64,000 bases of DNA, taken from positions 49,032 through 113,031 of the forward strand of contig NZ_RHOR01000007.1 of assembly GCF_003946625.1 (NCBI RefSeq), written 5' to 3'. The translations under genes were made by a program, and so were the position numbers. The notes beneath the pieces were generated by a model, which was not told the origin of the DNA, did not search any database, and saw only the letters and a program-made list of their open reading frames with translations. Shown one piece after another: positions 36,501 through 44,670 of this stretch. Every line of letters starts with the position of its first letter. Positions within the stretch are counted from its first letter, which is position 1. This DNA comes from Companilactobacillus kedongensis (GTDB lineage Bacteria > Bacillota > Bacilli > Lactobacillales > Lactobacillaceae).

Positions 36501-37162
36501 TGGCTGATCAGCCGTTGTGGAACCAATTAATTTTTTATTTCACACATAATGGACTTTATATCTTAGAACAATTCGGTCGTCATTTTCTTATTTCATTTTA
36601 CGGAGTTTTGTTAGCCGCTATTGTTGGTATTCCTTTAGGAATCTATATTGCCAACCATTATCGTTTGGGTGATTTTATCATCAGTGTCGCTAATGTTATC
36701 CAAACCATCCCTTCATTGGCCATGTTATCTATCGTTATGCTGGCCCTAGGGCTTGGCGCCAACACAGTTATTGTGACGATTTTTCTCTATTCTATTTTGC
36801 CGATTTTGAAAAATACTTATACCGGTATGAAAAATGTTGATCCTAACATTATTGACTCTGCTAAAGGTATGGGAATGACCGGGATACAATTGTTGTATAT
36901 GGTCAAACTACCTTTGGCAATGTCTGTCATCATGTCAGGTATTAGAACTGCCATGGTTGTGGCTATTGGTAATACTGCTATTGGTGCCTTCGTTGGTGCT
37001 GGTGGTTTAGGTGATCTTATTATTCGTGGTACTAATGCTACTGATGGTGCCCCACTTATCCTAGCCGGTGCATTGCCAACTGCTTTGATGGCTGTCATTA
37101 CCGACCTAGTTATTGGTTCATTACAGAAATATTTTGAACCAAATAACCTCCATAAAAAGTAA
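36500..37162 (+). CDS. opuCD: Osmolyte ABC transporter permease
   Basis: 220 residues. ATG overlaps the opuCC stop (TAATG). Paralogue of opuCB, with the loop SAKGMGMTGIQLLYMVKLPLA and five to six helices. Last gene of the operon; the next element is the CIRCE operator, and no separate terminator hairpin with T-run was seen, though the CIRCE palindrome itself can fold. Confidence 0.92.
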   Translation: MADQPLWNQLIFYFTHNGLYILEQFGRHFLISFYGVLLAAIVGIPLGIYIANHYRLGDFIISVANVIQTIPSLAMLSIVMLALGLGANTVIVTIFLYSILPILKNTYTGMKNVDPNIIDSAKGMGMTGIQLLYMVKLPLAMSVIMSGIRTAMVVAIGNTAIGAFVGAGGLGDLIIRGTNATDGAPLILAGALPTALMAVITDLVIGSLQKYFEPNNLHKK

Positions 37163-37165
37163 TCT

Positions 37166-37192
37166 TTAGCACTCGACAGATTAGAGTGCTAA
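37166..37192 (+). promoter_or_regulatory. CIRCE operator (HrcA site)
   Basis: TTAGCACTC, nine bases, GAGTGCTAA: an exact match to the HrcA operator consensus, just before the -35 box of hsp20. Confidence 0.95.
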
Positions 37193-37196
37193 ATGT

Positions 37197-37226
37197 TTGA
37201 ATTATCCCCTCACCAGGTACTACAAT
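37197..37226 (+). promoter_or_regulatory. hsp20 promoter
   Basis: TTGAAT (37197-37202), 18-bp spacer, TACAAT (37221-37226), adjacent to CIRCE. Confidence 0.7.
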
Positions 37227-37260
37227 GTATTTGTAATGAGGAAAGGAAGTAATTAGAGAT

Positions 37261-37695
37261 ATGACAAACGAAATTATGGATCGTCCTAATGACATTATGA
37301 GAAACTGGTTCAATGATCAATGGAGCAATTTCCCAACATTTTTTGGAGATAGTCTAGGAACAACGGACACACTCAAAACAGATATTAAGGAATCTGACAA
37401 GAACTACGAATTGCATGTAGATATGCCAGCATTCGATAAAAAGAACATTGATATTAACTATCAAAACAACACTTTAACCATTAGTGGACATCGTGATAGC
37501 TTCAATGATCACGAAAATAAAAACGGAGATATGATCATGAACGAACGCTCAAGCGGTCGTTTTACAAGACAATATCATTTACCAGCAGTTGATGAGAATA
37601 ATATCAATGCTACATATGATAATGGCGTCTTAAAAGTCGTTCTTCCAAAAATGGAACAAAAGAAAAATTCCGAACACCATATCGAAATTAACTAA
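37261..37695 (+). CDS. hsp20: Small heat-shock protein, Hsp20/alpha-crystallin family
   Basis: 144 residues. The alpha-crystallin domain runs from about residue 36 (LKTDIKESDKNYELHVDMP) to about 135 and includes the GVLKVVLPK motif. ATP-independent holdase chaperone in the cytoplasm. AGGAAAGGAAG ribosome site. The CIRCE element upstream predicts HrcA repression and heat induction; no CtsR heptamer pair was spotted. Confidence 0.95.
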   Translation: MTNEIMDRPNDIMRNWFNDQWSNFPTFFGDSLGTTDTLKTDIKESDKNYELHVDMPAFDKKNIDINYQNNTLTISGHRDSFNDHENKNGDMIMNERSSGRFTRQYHLPAVDENNINATYDNGVLKVVLPKMEQKKNSEHHIEIN

Positions 37696-37699
37696 TATT

Positions 37700-37728
37700 A
37701 AGAAGTCGTGAAAGCGGCTTCTTTTTTT
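37700..37728 (+). terminator. Terminator after hsp20
   Basis: AAGAAGTCG/CGGCTTCTT hairpin with T7. Confidence 0.85.
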
Positions 37729-37792
37729 GTGGAAAATTGTTGTAATTCACGATAATCCTTTTCATACTGTAATTATGAAAGAAGGGGTTAAC

Positions 37793-39820
37793 GTGAAAAA
37801 AACAATTTATAAAACAGGGAGAAATTTATTATTGTTCTCCGCACTAATAGTTGGTGGAGTGATTGCGGTTAACCACCCACTTAATGTTTCTGCAGCTGAT
37901 ACTGCGGCTGAAGAAAATCCTGATGATCTTGTTGCAAGTGGTGATAATGATTGGGAATCAACAGATCCAGTATGGTCCTTGTACAAAATAAACGGCAATA
38001 GCAATAATCTAATATTACATATAAAATCATGTACAAAACTGTCCTTAAATAACGCAAGTTGGAAAAGCTATTCTAACAATATCTCTCAAATAGTTTTTTA
38101 CGGAAATGTTACTGCTAGTGATTCAGTGTCTGGTTTATTCAGTGGATACACTAGCTTAACCTCGATAAGGAGAATGAATAATCTAGATACTTCTAATACA
38201 ACTAACTTTAGCAACATGTTTTCTAAGGATCCTTCGTTACACTCACTGGATATTTCAGGATTTGATATGTCCAAAACAATTGTTTCCGGCAGATCAAATA
38301 TGCTCGCATCCGATACCGGATTAGAAAGTTTAACTCTAGGTCCAAATAATGTTTTAGACACTACAAATACGACTGATTCAGATGCAGGATTACCTGATCA
38401 AATAACAACTGGAGAAACTATAAAGGGGGAACATTGGAAAAAAGAAGGTTCTGAAGATACAGAATCTAAAACAGCCACGGAATTAATGAATCTTTACAGT
38501 AACAGCGTGGGTAATAGTAGGCCTACTAATGTTGAGACTTGGGTTCCGGTGCAAACAGGCTATAGAACTTCAATGTACTTACAATATGTGGATGCTAGTG
38601 ATTCTACTCAAATATTATACGGAAGCAGTTCCGAAAACATGGGTACAAAATCATTTGACGAAGGTGCCAAGGTTAAAAATAGTGATATTGCTGCAGCCTT
38701 TCCGAATTCTTATACTCCAGAAGACAATAATCTCTATTTTAAGGGCTATCAATCTGGAAATACGTCAAGCTCCAGTGATGTAATTACTATTCCTGATCAC
38801 GATACCGATCCAAAAGCTATCCCCATAAAGCTAAAACAACTAAATCCTGCAAAAATATCTGTTAATATCACTGACGGTAGCAGTATAAAATCAGATGAAT
38901 CATTTACCATCCCTGTTAATTACACTGAATATACGTATTCTGATATCAAGACCCCAGAACAAGAATTAGATCTGGATAATTCAAAAATAACAGTTGGAAA
39001 AGCTGCCGAAATGTCACTGTCAGACTATTTAGTGAAAAATAATATTACTTCGACAAATTTAAATGGTATTTTATCAGCCGCCATCAACAATTCTATGACC
39101 ACTAAAACTACTCTAGTGAAAAACACAAGCAAAACAGTAAAAATGTACACTGATTCCGATTCAGATACCACACCCGTTTCTATCGATGCCGTCTACAAAA
39201 AAACTGATTCCGGTAACTCTGGAAATAATAACAGCAGTAACAACACAGGAACAATTACAGACAATAAACAAGTCATCGCTACTGGCGACAAAACCGTTCC
39301 ACTATATGACATTAATGGTAAACAATTAACTGATTATGCCTTGGCAAAGAACTCAGATTGGCGAAGCGACAAGAAAATGGTCCTCGATGGTGTTACATAT
39401 TATCGGGTTTCAACTGACGCTTGGGTGAAGGCTGATGATGTTTATTCATTTGAAAATGGAAACTCTTACGTTTCGGTTCATCACGATAAATATGCTAAAC
39501 TAGTTAATTTCAAAAATGTTGAAAGTAATCGTGGACTACGTTCATCTAGTGACTGGAAATCTGATCGTTCGATCACCCTTTCTGGTACTAAACACTATCG
39601 TGTTTCAACTAACGAATTTGTAAATTCAGATAGTGTTTATCTATACAAACCAACATCCAATAATTTCAATGCAATGGATAGTACGACCATTTACGATGAC
39701 TATGGAAATGATACCGGTAAAACTTTAAATGCTGGTTCATATAAGATTGACCGTATCGCCAATATCAATGGTGAATATTTCTACCGTGTTTCAACTAATC
39801 AATTTGTAAAAGTTAATTAA
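37793..39820 (+). CDS. Secreted surface protein with BspA-like and SLAP-type repeats
   Basis: The GTG at 37793 follows GAAGGGG; upstream in-frame ATGs lack sites. 675 residues. Signal peptide about 1-34 (cleaved near NVSAADT). Residues about 80-160 contain two BspA/DUF285-like leucine-rich units (SNMFSKDPSLHSLDISGFDMS). A middle beta-rich region follows, and a Ser/Asn-rich linker lies near 490. The C-terminal 180 residues contain three SLAP-like units ending YYRVSTDAWVKADDVY, HYRVSTNEFVNSDSVY and FYRVSTNQFVKVN, probably binding wall polymers non-covalently. No LPXTG. Likely adhesin or S-layer-associated protein. Confidence 0.85.
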   Translation: MKKTIYKTGRNLLLFSALIVGGVIAVNHPLNVSAADTAAEENPDDLVASGDNDWESTDPVWSLYKINGNSNNLILHIKSCTKLSLNNASWKSYSNNISQIVFYGNVTASDSVSGLFSGYTSLTSIRRMNNLDTSNTTNFSNMFSKDPSLHSLDISGFDMSKTIVSGRSNMLASDTGLESLTLGPNNVLDTTNTTDSDAGLPDQITTGETIKGEHWKKEGSEDTESKTATELMNLYSNSVGNSRPTNVETWVPVQTGYRTSMYLQYVDASDSTQILYGSSSENMGTKSFDEGAKVKNSDIAAAFPNSYTPEDNNLYFKGYQSGNTSSSSDVITIPDHDTDPKAIPIKLKQLNPAKISVNITDGSSIKSDESFTIPVNYTEYTYSDIKTPEQELDLDNSKITVGKAAEMSLSDYLVKNNITSTNLNGILSAAINNSMTTKTTLVKNTSKTVKMYTDSDSDTTPVSIDAVYKKTDSGNSGNNNSSNNTGTITDNKQVIATGDKTVPLYDINGKQLTDYALAKNSDWRSDKKMVLDGVTYYRVSTDAWVKADDVYSFENGNSYVSVHHDKYAKLVNFKNVESNRGLRSSSDWKSDRSITLSGTKHYRVSTNEFVNSDSVYLYKPTSNNFNAMDSTTIYDDYGNDTGKTLNAGSYKIDRIANINGEYFYRVSTNQFVKVN

Positions 39821-39827
39821 TCCTTTG

Positions 39828-39863
39828 GCCTATGAAGCTAAAAAAATTTCATAGGCTTTTTTT
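39828..39863 (+). terminator. Terminator after the surface protein
   Basis: GCCTATGAA...TTCATAGGC hairpin followed by T7. Confidence 0.85.
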
Positions 39864-39919
39864 CTAAAAAAATTAAAATCATGTTAAAATAAAAAGTAAG
39901 GAAGGTAAGGTGGACAATA

Positions 39920-40180
39920 ATGGATATAAAAAACAAATCAATTAAAGCCACAATTACTAGTAAGAACCAAATTACAATTCCAAAAGAGATCAGAACTTTA
40001 TTAAATGTTAAAAAAAATGATGTGATTGAATTTTCAACTAATAATAATGGTGAAATAGTAGTTGCCAGCGATAATTCATTATGGTCAATTGTTAAAGATC
40101 AAGAAAAAAAATACGGTAATGTCTCTACTCCAGAAATGGATTGGGGTACTGATATTGGAAACGAGAAAATTGACTGGTGA
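39920..40180 (+). CDS. mazE: MazE/AbrB-type antitoxin
   Basis: 86 residues. N-terminal swapped-hairpin AbrB domain (KATITSKNQITIPKEIRTLLNVKKNDVIEF, about 8-38), which binds its own promoter. The acidic C-terminal tail (DNSLWSIVKDQEKKYG...MDWGTDIG) should wrap the toxin. Its stop overlaps the toxin start (GTGA), so antitoxin and toxin are coupled. Confidence 0.9.
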   Translation: MDIKNKSIKATITSKNQITIPKEIRTLLNVKKNDVIEFSTNNNGEIVVASDNSLWSIVKDQEKKYGNVSTPEMDWGTDIGNEKIDW

Positions 40181-40524
40181 TATTTGAAAAAGGAGAAATA
40201 TACTTTGTTACCTTAGATCCATCCAAGGGGAGCGAACCAAAGAAAACGAGACCTTGTATAATTGTAAGCAATAATAACTACAATCAATATTTCAATACTT
40301 GTATAGTCGTTCCCATAAGTTCATCTAAAAAATATAAAACCGAAACTAAATATAAAAAATCACCATTTTTTATTAATATTAAAACAGACAAAGTCGATGG
40401 GACTGCTCTATTACAGCATGTTAAATCAATTGATTTAACTGCTAGAATTGATGGAAAAGTTATTTCAAAATTATCACCTTCAAAAATGAATAACATTTCA
40501 AATATACTAAAAGAATTTTATTAA
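40177..40524 (+). CDS. mazF: MazF/PemK-type endoribonuclease toxin
   Basis: 115 residues from a GTG overlapping the antitoxin stop. Conserved KGEIYFVTLDPSKGSEPKKTRPCIIVSNN (about 5-33) with the catalytic Arg, and VVPISS plus VDGTALLQHVKSID carrying the second active-site segment, match MazF. Cleaves mRNA at short sequence motifs when MazE is lost. A bidirectional terminator follows. Confidence 0.93.
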   Translation: MIFEKGEIYFVTLDPSKGSEPKKTRPCIIVSNNNYNQYFNTCIVVPISSSKKYKTETKYKKSPFFINIKTDKVDGTALLQHVKSIDLTARIDGKVISKLSPSKMNNISNILKEFY

Positions 40525-40563
40525 AAAAAGGCTTCTATGAAATTTAATTTCATAGAAGCCTTT
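40525..40563. terminator. Bidirectional terminator, mazF / asnS
   Basis: GGCTTCTATGAAAT...ATTTCATAGAAGCC, a 14-bp perfect stem. The T7 run is on the minus strand (asnS side) and a shorter T tract on the plus strand. Confidence 0.88.
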
Positions 40564-40575
40564 ATATATATCATA

Positions 40576-41964
40576 TTAGAATTCAGCATTTCCTGGTGTT
40601 CTAGGATATGCGATCACGTCACGAATATTCTTCATACCTGTTAGATACATAACAAGTCTTTCAAATCCGATACCGAAACCTGAATGAACTGTACCACCGT
40701 ACTTACGTAATTCAAGATACCACTTGTATTCATCTGAATTTAGACCAAAGTCCTTGATCTTCTCCTCTAAGACGTCTAGACGCTCTTCACGTTGTGAACC
40801 ACCGATCAGCTCACCAATTTCAGGAACTAGTAAGTCAGCCGCAGCAACGGTCTTACCGTCTTCATTAGCACGCATATAGAAGGCTTTGAAATCTTTTGGA
40901 TAGTCAGTCAAAAATACAGGCTTGCCAAAGACTTTTTCACTTAGATAACGTTCGTGCTCTGATTCAAGATCTAGTCCCCACTTAACAGGAACTTCAAAGT
41001 CGACATCAGCTTCTTCAAGTAATTCGATAGCTTTAGTATATGTGATTTGGGCAAAATCTTCAGATACAGTATTTGATAAACGTTCGATCAAATGATCATC
41101 GATATTGTCATTTAAGAATTGAATTTCTTCTTTAGCATGGTCGAAAACATATTGAACAACATACTTCAATAGTTCTTCAGAAACGTTGATCTCATCTTGC
41201 ATATCAGCAAAGGCCATTTCTGGTTCGATCATCCAGAATTCTGAAGCATGACGACCAGTATGTGAATTTTCAGCTCTGAAAGTTGGTCCGAATGTATAGA
41301 CATTTCTCAATGCCAAAGCAAAGGCTTCCACTTCAAGTTGTCCACTAACTGTAAGGTTTGTTTCCTTCTTAAAGAAGTCTTCATTGTAATCAACTTTACC
41401 TTCATCAGTCTTTGGAACATTGTTCATATCTAAAGTTGTAACTTGGAACATTTCACCGGCACCTTCAGCATCACTACTTGTGATGATAGGTGTTTGGATA
41501 TATGAGAATCCGTTATGTTGCAAGTATTCATGAACAGCAAAAGCTGCTAAAGAGCGTACTTTAAAGATTGAATAAAAAGTGTTTGTTCTAGGACGCAAAT
41601 GTGCAATGGTTCTCAAGTACTCATAAGTATGAGCCTTCTTTTGCAATGGATAATCGCTGTCTGAAGTACCAAGTTCCTTAACGGCAGTAGCATGAATTTC
41701 AAATGGTTGTTGTGCACCCGGTGTTAAAGCTAGTTCACCAACAACTTCAATCGTTGTACTGATCGGGAATTTCTTGATTTCGTCAAAGTCTTCAAGATCA
41801 TTGCTAAAAACAACTTGAACATTCTTCAAAAATGAACCGTCATTTACTTCAATAAATCCGATCTTCTTTGAACCTCTGATAGTTCTGATCCAGCCCTCGA
41901 TAGTGATTTCTTCGCCATCTTTAAATTCTTTAGTAAATAAATCTTTTGCTAAAACTTTTTGCAT
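40576..41964 (-). CDS. asnS: Asparaginyl-tRNA synthetase
   Basis: 462 residues. N-terminal OB-fold ([26 protein letters not shown]) binds the anticodon. Class II motifs: motif 2 [19 protein letters not shown] and motif 3 [15 protein letters not shown]. Charges tRNA-Asn with asparagine. GGAGAA precedes the ATG. Controlled by the T-box leader upstream, beyond a long repeat-filled 5' untranslated region. Confidence 0.96.
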   Translation of the reverse strand: MQKVLAKDLFTKEFKDGEEITIEGWIRTIRGSKKIGFIEVNDGSFLKNVQVVFSNDLEDFDEIKKFPISTTIEVVGELALTPGAQQPFEIHATAVKELGTSDSDYPLQKKAHTYEYLRTIAHLRPRTNTFYSIFKVRSLAAFAVHEYLQHNGFSYIQTPIITSSDAEGAGEMFQVTTLDMNNVPKTDEGKVDYNEDFFKKETNLTVSGQLEVEAFALALRNVYTFGPTFRAENSHTGRHASEFWMIEPEMAFADMQDEINVSEELLKYVVQYVFDHAKEEIQFLNDNIDDHLIERLSNTVSEDFAQITYTKAIELLEEADVDFEVPVKWGLDLESEHERYLSEKVFGKPVFLTDYPKDFKAFYMRANEDGKTVAAADLLVPEIGELIGGSQREERLDVLEEKIKDFGLNSDEYKWYLELRKYGGTVHSGFGIGFERLVMYLTGMKNIRDVIAYPRTPGNAEF

Positions 41965-41987
41965 AACGTTTTCTCCTTTTAGTTGTC

Positions 41988-42041
41988 CTTAACGCCTCCG
42001 ACGTTTAGGGCAAATTATGTGAACGTCCAAAGACGTCCGCG
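41988..42041 (-). repeat. Inverted partner of the asnS leader repeats
   Basis: Reads CTTAACGCCTCCGACGTTTA and GTGAACGTCCAAAGACGTCC, the inverse of the 60-bp units at 42141-42284, so the region can fold on itself just upstream of the asnS ribosome site. Confidence 0.7.
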
Positions 42042-42140
42042 TACCATACATATAAGATCAAAAGCTTAAAAACAGTGCAGGTGCTAAACATTTTAACGAC
42101 TCTATTCCATTGGTAGAGCAGAAGTTTTCCGACATTCATA

Positions 42141-42284
42141 TAAATGGCTCTAAACGTCAGAGACCCTCAATGGATTCGCGGACGTCTTTGGACGTTCGCA
42201 TAAATGGCTCTAAACGTCGGAGACCCTCAATGGATTCGCGGACGTCTTTGGACGTTCGCATAAATGGCTCTAAACGTCAGAGAC
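42141..42284 (-). repeat. 60-bp tandem direct repeats in the asnS leader
   Basis: Units start at 42141, 42201 and 42261, with an exact 60-bp period; two are full and the third is partial. They differ at one base (CAG/CGG). Each contains GGACGTCTTTGGACGTTC and TGGCTCTAAACGTC, both self-complementary. They lie between the T-box terminator and asnS. Confidence 0.9.
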
Positions 42285-42299
42285 GTTAAGAGCCATTAA

Positions 42300-42564
42300 A
42301 AAAAGACCTACATCCCCAAATAAAGGGACGAAAGGTCTTTCCGCGGTACCACCCAAATTGTTTTTTTAACAAAAACATCTCAAACAAGCACAAACATGCT
42401 CGCTGACTATAACGTGTCATAAGCGTCAAACCCTACTACTGGTTCAGGCCGATGTAAAAAAGATGTTATTCGTAAATACCCGCATGTTAAGTTTACACTG
42501 TCCTTAACTCACTGAGAATTGAGTAAATAGTACTTCTTCTTTTTAAAATCATATGTATTAAGCT
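42300..42564 (-). promoter_or_regulatory. T-box riboswitch of asnS (Asn specifier)
   Basis: Minus strand: stem I region with CGAATAACATC, containing the Asn codon AAC in specifier position. The T-box GGGTGGTACCGCGG is at 42354-42341. A terminator (AAAGACC...GGTCTTTT, 42340-42301) follows. Uncharged tRNA-Asn should pair with the specifier and T-box and allow read-through. Confidence 0.93.
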
Positions 42565-42570
42565 AATGAA

Positions 42571-42600
42571 AGAATAGCACGTTTTTTTGTATCTTGTAAA
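42571..42600 (-). promoter_or_regulatory. asnS leader promoter
   Basis: Minus strand TTTACA (42600-42595), 18-bp spacer, TATTCT (42576-42571). Confidence 0.6.
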
Positions 42601-42609
42601 GTCCTCTTG

Positions 42610-43953
42610 TCATTCTTTCTTGAAACGAAAGATCCATAGCATGAAGATCCAAAATACTAAGGTTACGATCATTGGTATTCTGGTTGATTTCAAGAATATT
42701 AATAACACTAGAATTGAACCAAAGAATACTAAACTTAAATAATTGCTGAATGGATACAACGGCATTAAATATGTCTTTGTTCCTTGAGGATTTTTTTTAC
42801 GATATAACAAATGACACCATATCAAAATCATCCAAACAATTATGAAGTTGATTGTTGAAACTGTCGCAATGATTCCAAACACATCCGATGGAATAAAGAA
42901 ATTCAAAGCAACGATAACTAATAGTGCTGCGGCTGAGAATACTAACGCCCAAATTGGAACACCATTTCTGCCAATAACTTTAAATTTTTTCGGAGCGTTG
43001 CCCTTTAAACTAAGCGAGTACAACGTTCGGCTGGTACTAAATAAACAACTGTTAGTAGCAGAGAGAGCTGCTGTTAAAACTACAAAATTCAAAATTCCAG
43101 CTGCACCTCTGATACCTACTCCTGAAAACACTTGAACAAAAGGACTGGCAGTCGTAGTGATCTTAAACCAAGGATACACACTCATGATAGCAATCATCGA
43201 ACCGACGTAAAACAAACCAATTCTTATAGGTAGACTATTGATTGCCTTAGGCAAATTAGTTTCAGGATCACTGGTTTCTCCAGCTGTGATCCCGACCATT
43301 TCAATACCAACAAAGGCAAAGATCACCATTTGAAATGACATAACAAACCCTTTAATACCAGTTGGGAAAAATCCACCTTGATTGAACAGATTACTAAAAC
43401 TAGCGTGTCCTCCACCAACTGGAAAATGGAATAAAGCCATTCCAAATCCAACGACAACTAATAAAATTATTGCGATAACCTTGATAGTTGAAAAGCCTGA
43501 TTCCAATTCACCAAATAATTTAACATCAACAAAATTCATTGCGAATAATAATAATAAAATAACTAGTGCTGACAGCCACTGCGGAACATCCGGCAACCAA
43601 TATTTAATATAAATACCTGACGCCGTAAGGTCAGCCATCGCTACCGTTATCCAACAAAGCCAATAGGCCCAACCAGCTGCAAATTCAGCCCGATCACCGA
43701 GATACATTCTAATAAACTCCAAAAATGAATGTTTAGAAGTATCAGATAATAATAATTCTCCAATAGCTCGCATCATAAAAAAGCAAAATATTCCGGCAAT
43801 CATATACGCCAAAATAATCGAAGGTCCCGATTCGTGGATCGCATCTCCAGATCCCAAAAACAATCCGGTCCCGATTGCTCCACCAATGGCAATCATCTGA
43901 ATATGTCTACTTCCCAATGATCTAGAAAGTGAGTTTTTAGTTTCTTCTTGCAT
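42610..43953 (-). CDS. Amino acid permease, APC superfamily
   Basis: 447 residues with 12 hydrophobic segments. N-terminal SRHIQMIAIGGAIGTGLFLGSG is the AAT-family substrate signature, and VGIEMVGITAGETSDPETNLPKAI is the conserved loop. Most like permeases of the LysP/ProY/CycA group. A T-box leader upstream ties expression to an uncharged tRNA; the specifier could not be read with confidence, so the substrate is left open. GGGGAG ribosome site. Confidence 0.9.
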   Translation of the reverse strand: MQEETKNSLSRSLGSRHIQMIAIGGAIGTGLFLGSGDAIHESGPSIILAYMIAGIFCFFMMRAIGELLLSDTSKHSFLEFIRMYLGDRAEFAAGWAYWLCWITVAMADLTASGIYIKYWLPDVPQWLSALVILLLLFAMNFVDVKLFGELESGFSTIKVIAIILLVVVGFGMALFHFPVGGGHASFSNLFNQGGFFPTGIKGFVMSFQMVIFAFVGIEMVGITAGETSDPETNLPKAINSLPIRIGLFYVGSMIAIMSVYPWFKITTTASPFVQVFSGVGIRGAAGILNFVVLTAALSATNSCLFSTSRTLYSLSLKGNAPKKFKVIGRNGVPIWALVFSAAALLVIVALNFFIPSDVFGIIATVSTINFIIVWMILIWCHLLYRKKNPQGTKTYLMPLYPFSNYLSLVFFGSILVLLIFLKSTRIPMIVTLVFWIFMLWIFRFKKE

Positions 43954-43977
43954 CGAATCTCCCCTTAATTTTGTATA

Positions 43978-44150
43978 AAAAAGCGCCCCTAGTACAATTA
44001 AGTACTAGGGGCGCTCTGCACGCGGTTCCACCCAAGTTTACAATGCTATACATTGTGTCTCTAAAGCTGATAAAGGTAGCCGCCTTTTCTAATACACCAA
44101 TTGTCTCTAGTCAGCTTTCAGCCAAGGCCGACATCTCTTTAAAATATGTG
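43978..44150 (-). promoter_or_regulatory. T-box riboswitch of the amino acid permease
   Basis: Minus strand: AGAGA-type motif with GTCGGC...GCTGAC apical stem, CTAAT/ATTAG basal stem, T-box GGGTGGAACCGCG (44033-44021), and a 14-bp terminator AGCGCCCCTAGTAC with T6. Stem I looks short. Specifier not determined. Confidence 0.88.
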
Positions 44151-44153
44151 ATT

Positions 44154-44181
44154 AGTATACTAGAAACCAACTAAAATGCAA
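44154..44181 (-). promoter_or_regulatory. Permease leader promoter
   Basis: Minus strand TTGCAT (44181-44176), 16-bp spacer, TATACT (44159-44154). Its -35 lies 15 bp from the first heptamer of sRNA unit 1, so the two divergent promoters share a control region. Confidence 0.6.
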
Positions 44182-44195
44182 ATATCGATTTTGCT

Positions 44196-44250
44196 ATTCA
44201 CAAATAATTCATATTTTGCCAACAATTAATTCATAGTATCGGGATATTAT
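44196..44250 (+). promoter_or_regulatory. Heptamer array and promoter of sRNA unit 1
   Basis: ATTCACA at 44196, ATTCATA at 44207 and ATTCATA at 44229; -10 TATTAT at 44245-44250. Offsets 0, +11, +33, with the -10 box 16 bp after the last heptamer start. TTCAYA fits the Gram-positive PhoP consensus TT(A/C/T)A(C/T)A. Confidence 0.7.
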
Positions 44251-44256
44251 AGTAAT

Positions 44257-44352
44257 TGTAGAAAAGAGATAGCGAATATCCCTCTTCTCATCCCCTATAA
44301 CATATATTTAATCCCCTACTTAAAAGACGTTCTTCCCCAGAACGTCTTTTTT
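44257..44352 (+). ncRNA. Small RNA, C-rich family, copy 1
   Basis: About 96 nt. A 5' hairpin (GAGAT...ATCCCTC type) is followed by the linker CCCCTATAACATATATTTAA TCCCC and a terminator AAGACGTTCT-TCCCC-AGAACGTCTT with T6. No ORF with a ribosome site. The unpaired CCCC segments could pair with Shine-Dalgarno sequences. Confidence 0.75.
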
Positions 44353-44391
44353 AATATTTAATAAGCAATGTTAGTAGTAGTAAAAAACAAA

Positions 44392-44458
44392 TTAGGTTAT
44401 ACTATTCCTGTAGGGATTAGCAATATTCCTTACAGGGAAGGTATTTAAATATACCTAA
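44392..44458 (+). other. Isolated hairpin between sRNA units 1 and 2
   Basis: TTAGGT...ACCTAA outer pairing and CCTGTA...TACAGG inner pairing, followed by CTATTTTTG. It may be another small transcript terminator or a leader; no promoter was assigned. Confidence 0.4.
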
Positions 44459-44514
44459 CTATTTTTGATGGACTTGAGAATTTATAAATAAAAAGACCCG
44501 CCGAAGTATTAGGA

Positions 44515-44569
44515 ATTCATAAATAATTCATATTTTTGTAATAGTTACTTCACGACGAGCCTGTATTGT
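44515..44569 (+). promoter_or_regulatory. Heptamer array and promoter of sRNA unit 2
   Basis: ATTCATA at 44515, ATTCATA at 44526, CTTCACG at 44548; -10 TATTGT at 44564-44569. Offsets 0, +11, +33, identical to units 1 and 3. Confidence 0.7.
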
Positions 44570-44575
44570 ATTAAT

Positions 44576-44670
44576 TGTAGATAAGAGAGAAACAATTTCT
44601 CTTTTCTCATCCCCCCTATAACATATATTTAATCCCCTAAAAAAAAGCATCTTCCCCAGATGCTTTTTTT
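44576..44670 (+). ncRNA. Small RNA, C-rich family, copy 2
   Basis: About 95 nt. Hairpin AAGAGAGAAA...TTTCTCTTTT, linker CCCCCCTATAACATATATTT plus AATCCCC, terminator AAGCATCT-TCCCC-AGATGCTT with T7. The terminator stem differs from copy 1, but the loop is the same. Its last base touches the end of the convergent LacI gene, for which the same hairpin can act. Confidence 0.75.

Noticed and set aside
42141..42284. CRISPR-like array in the asnS leader
   Set aside because: The 60-bp units are contiguous with no variable spacers; they are simple tandem repeats.
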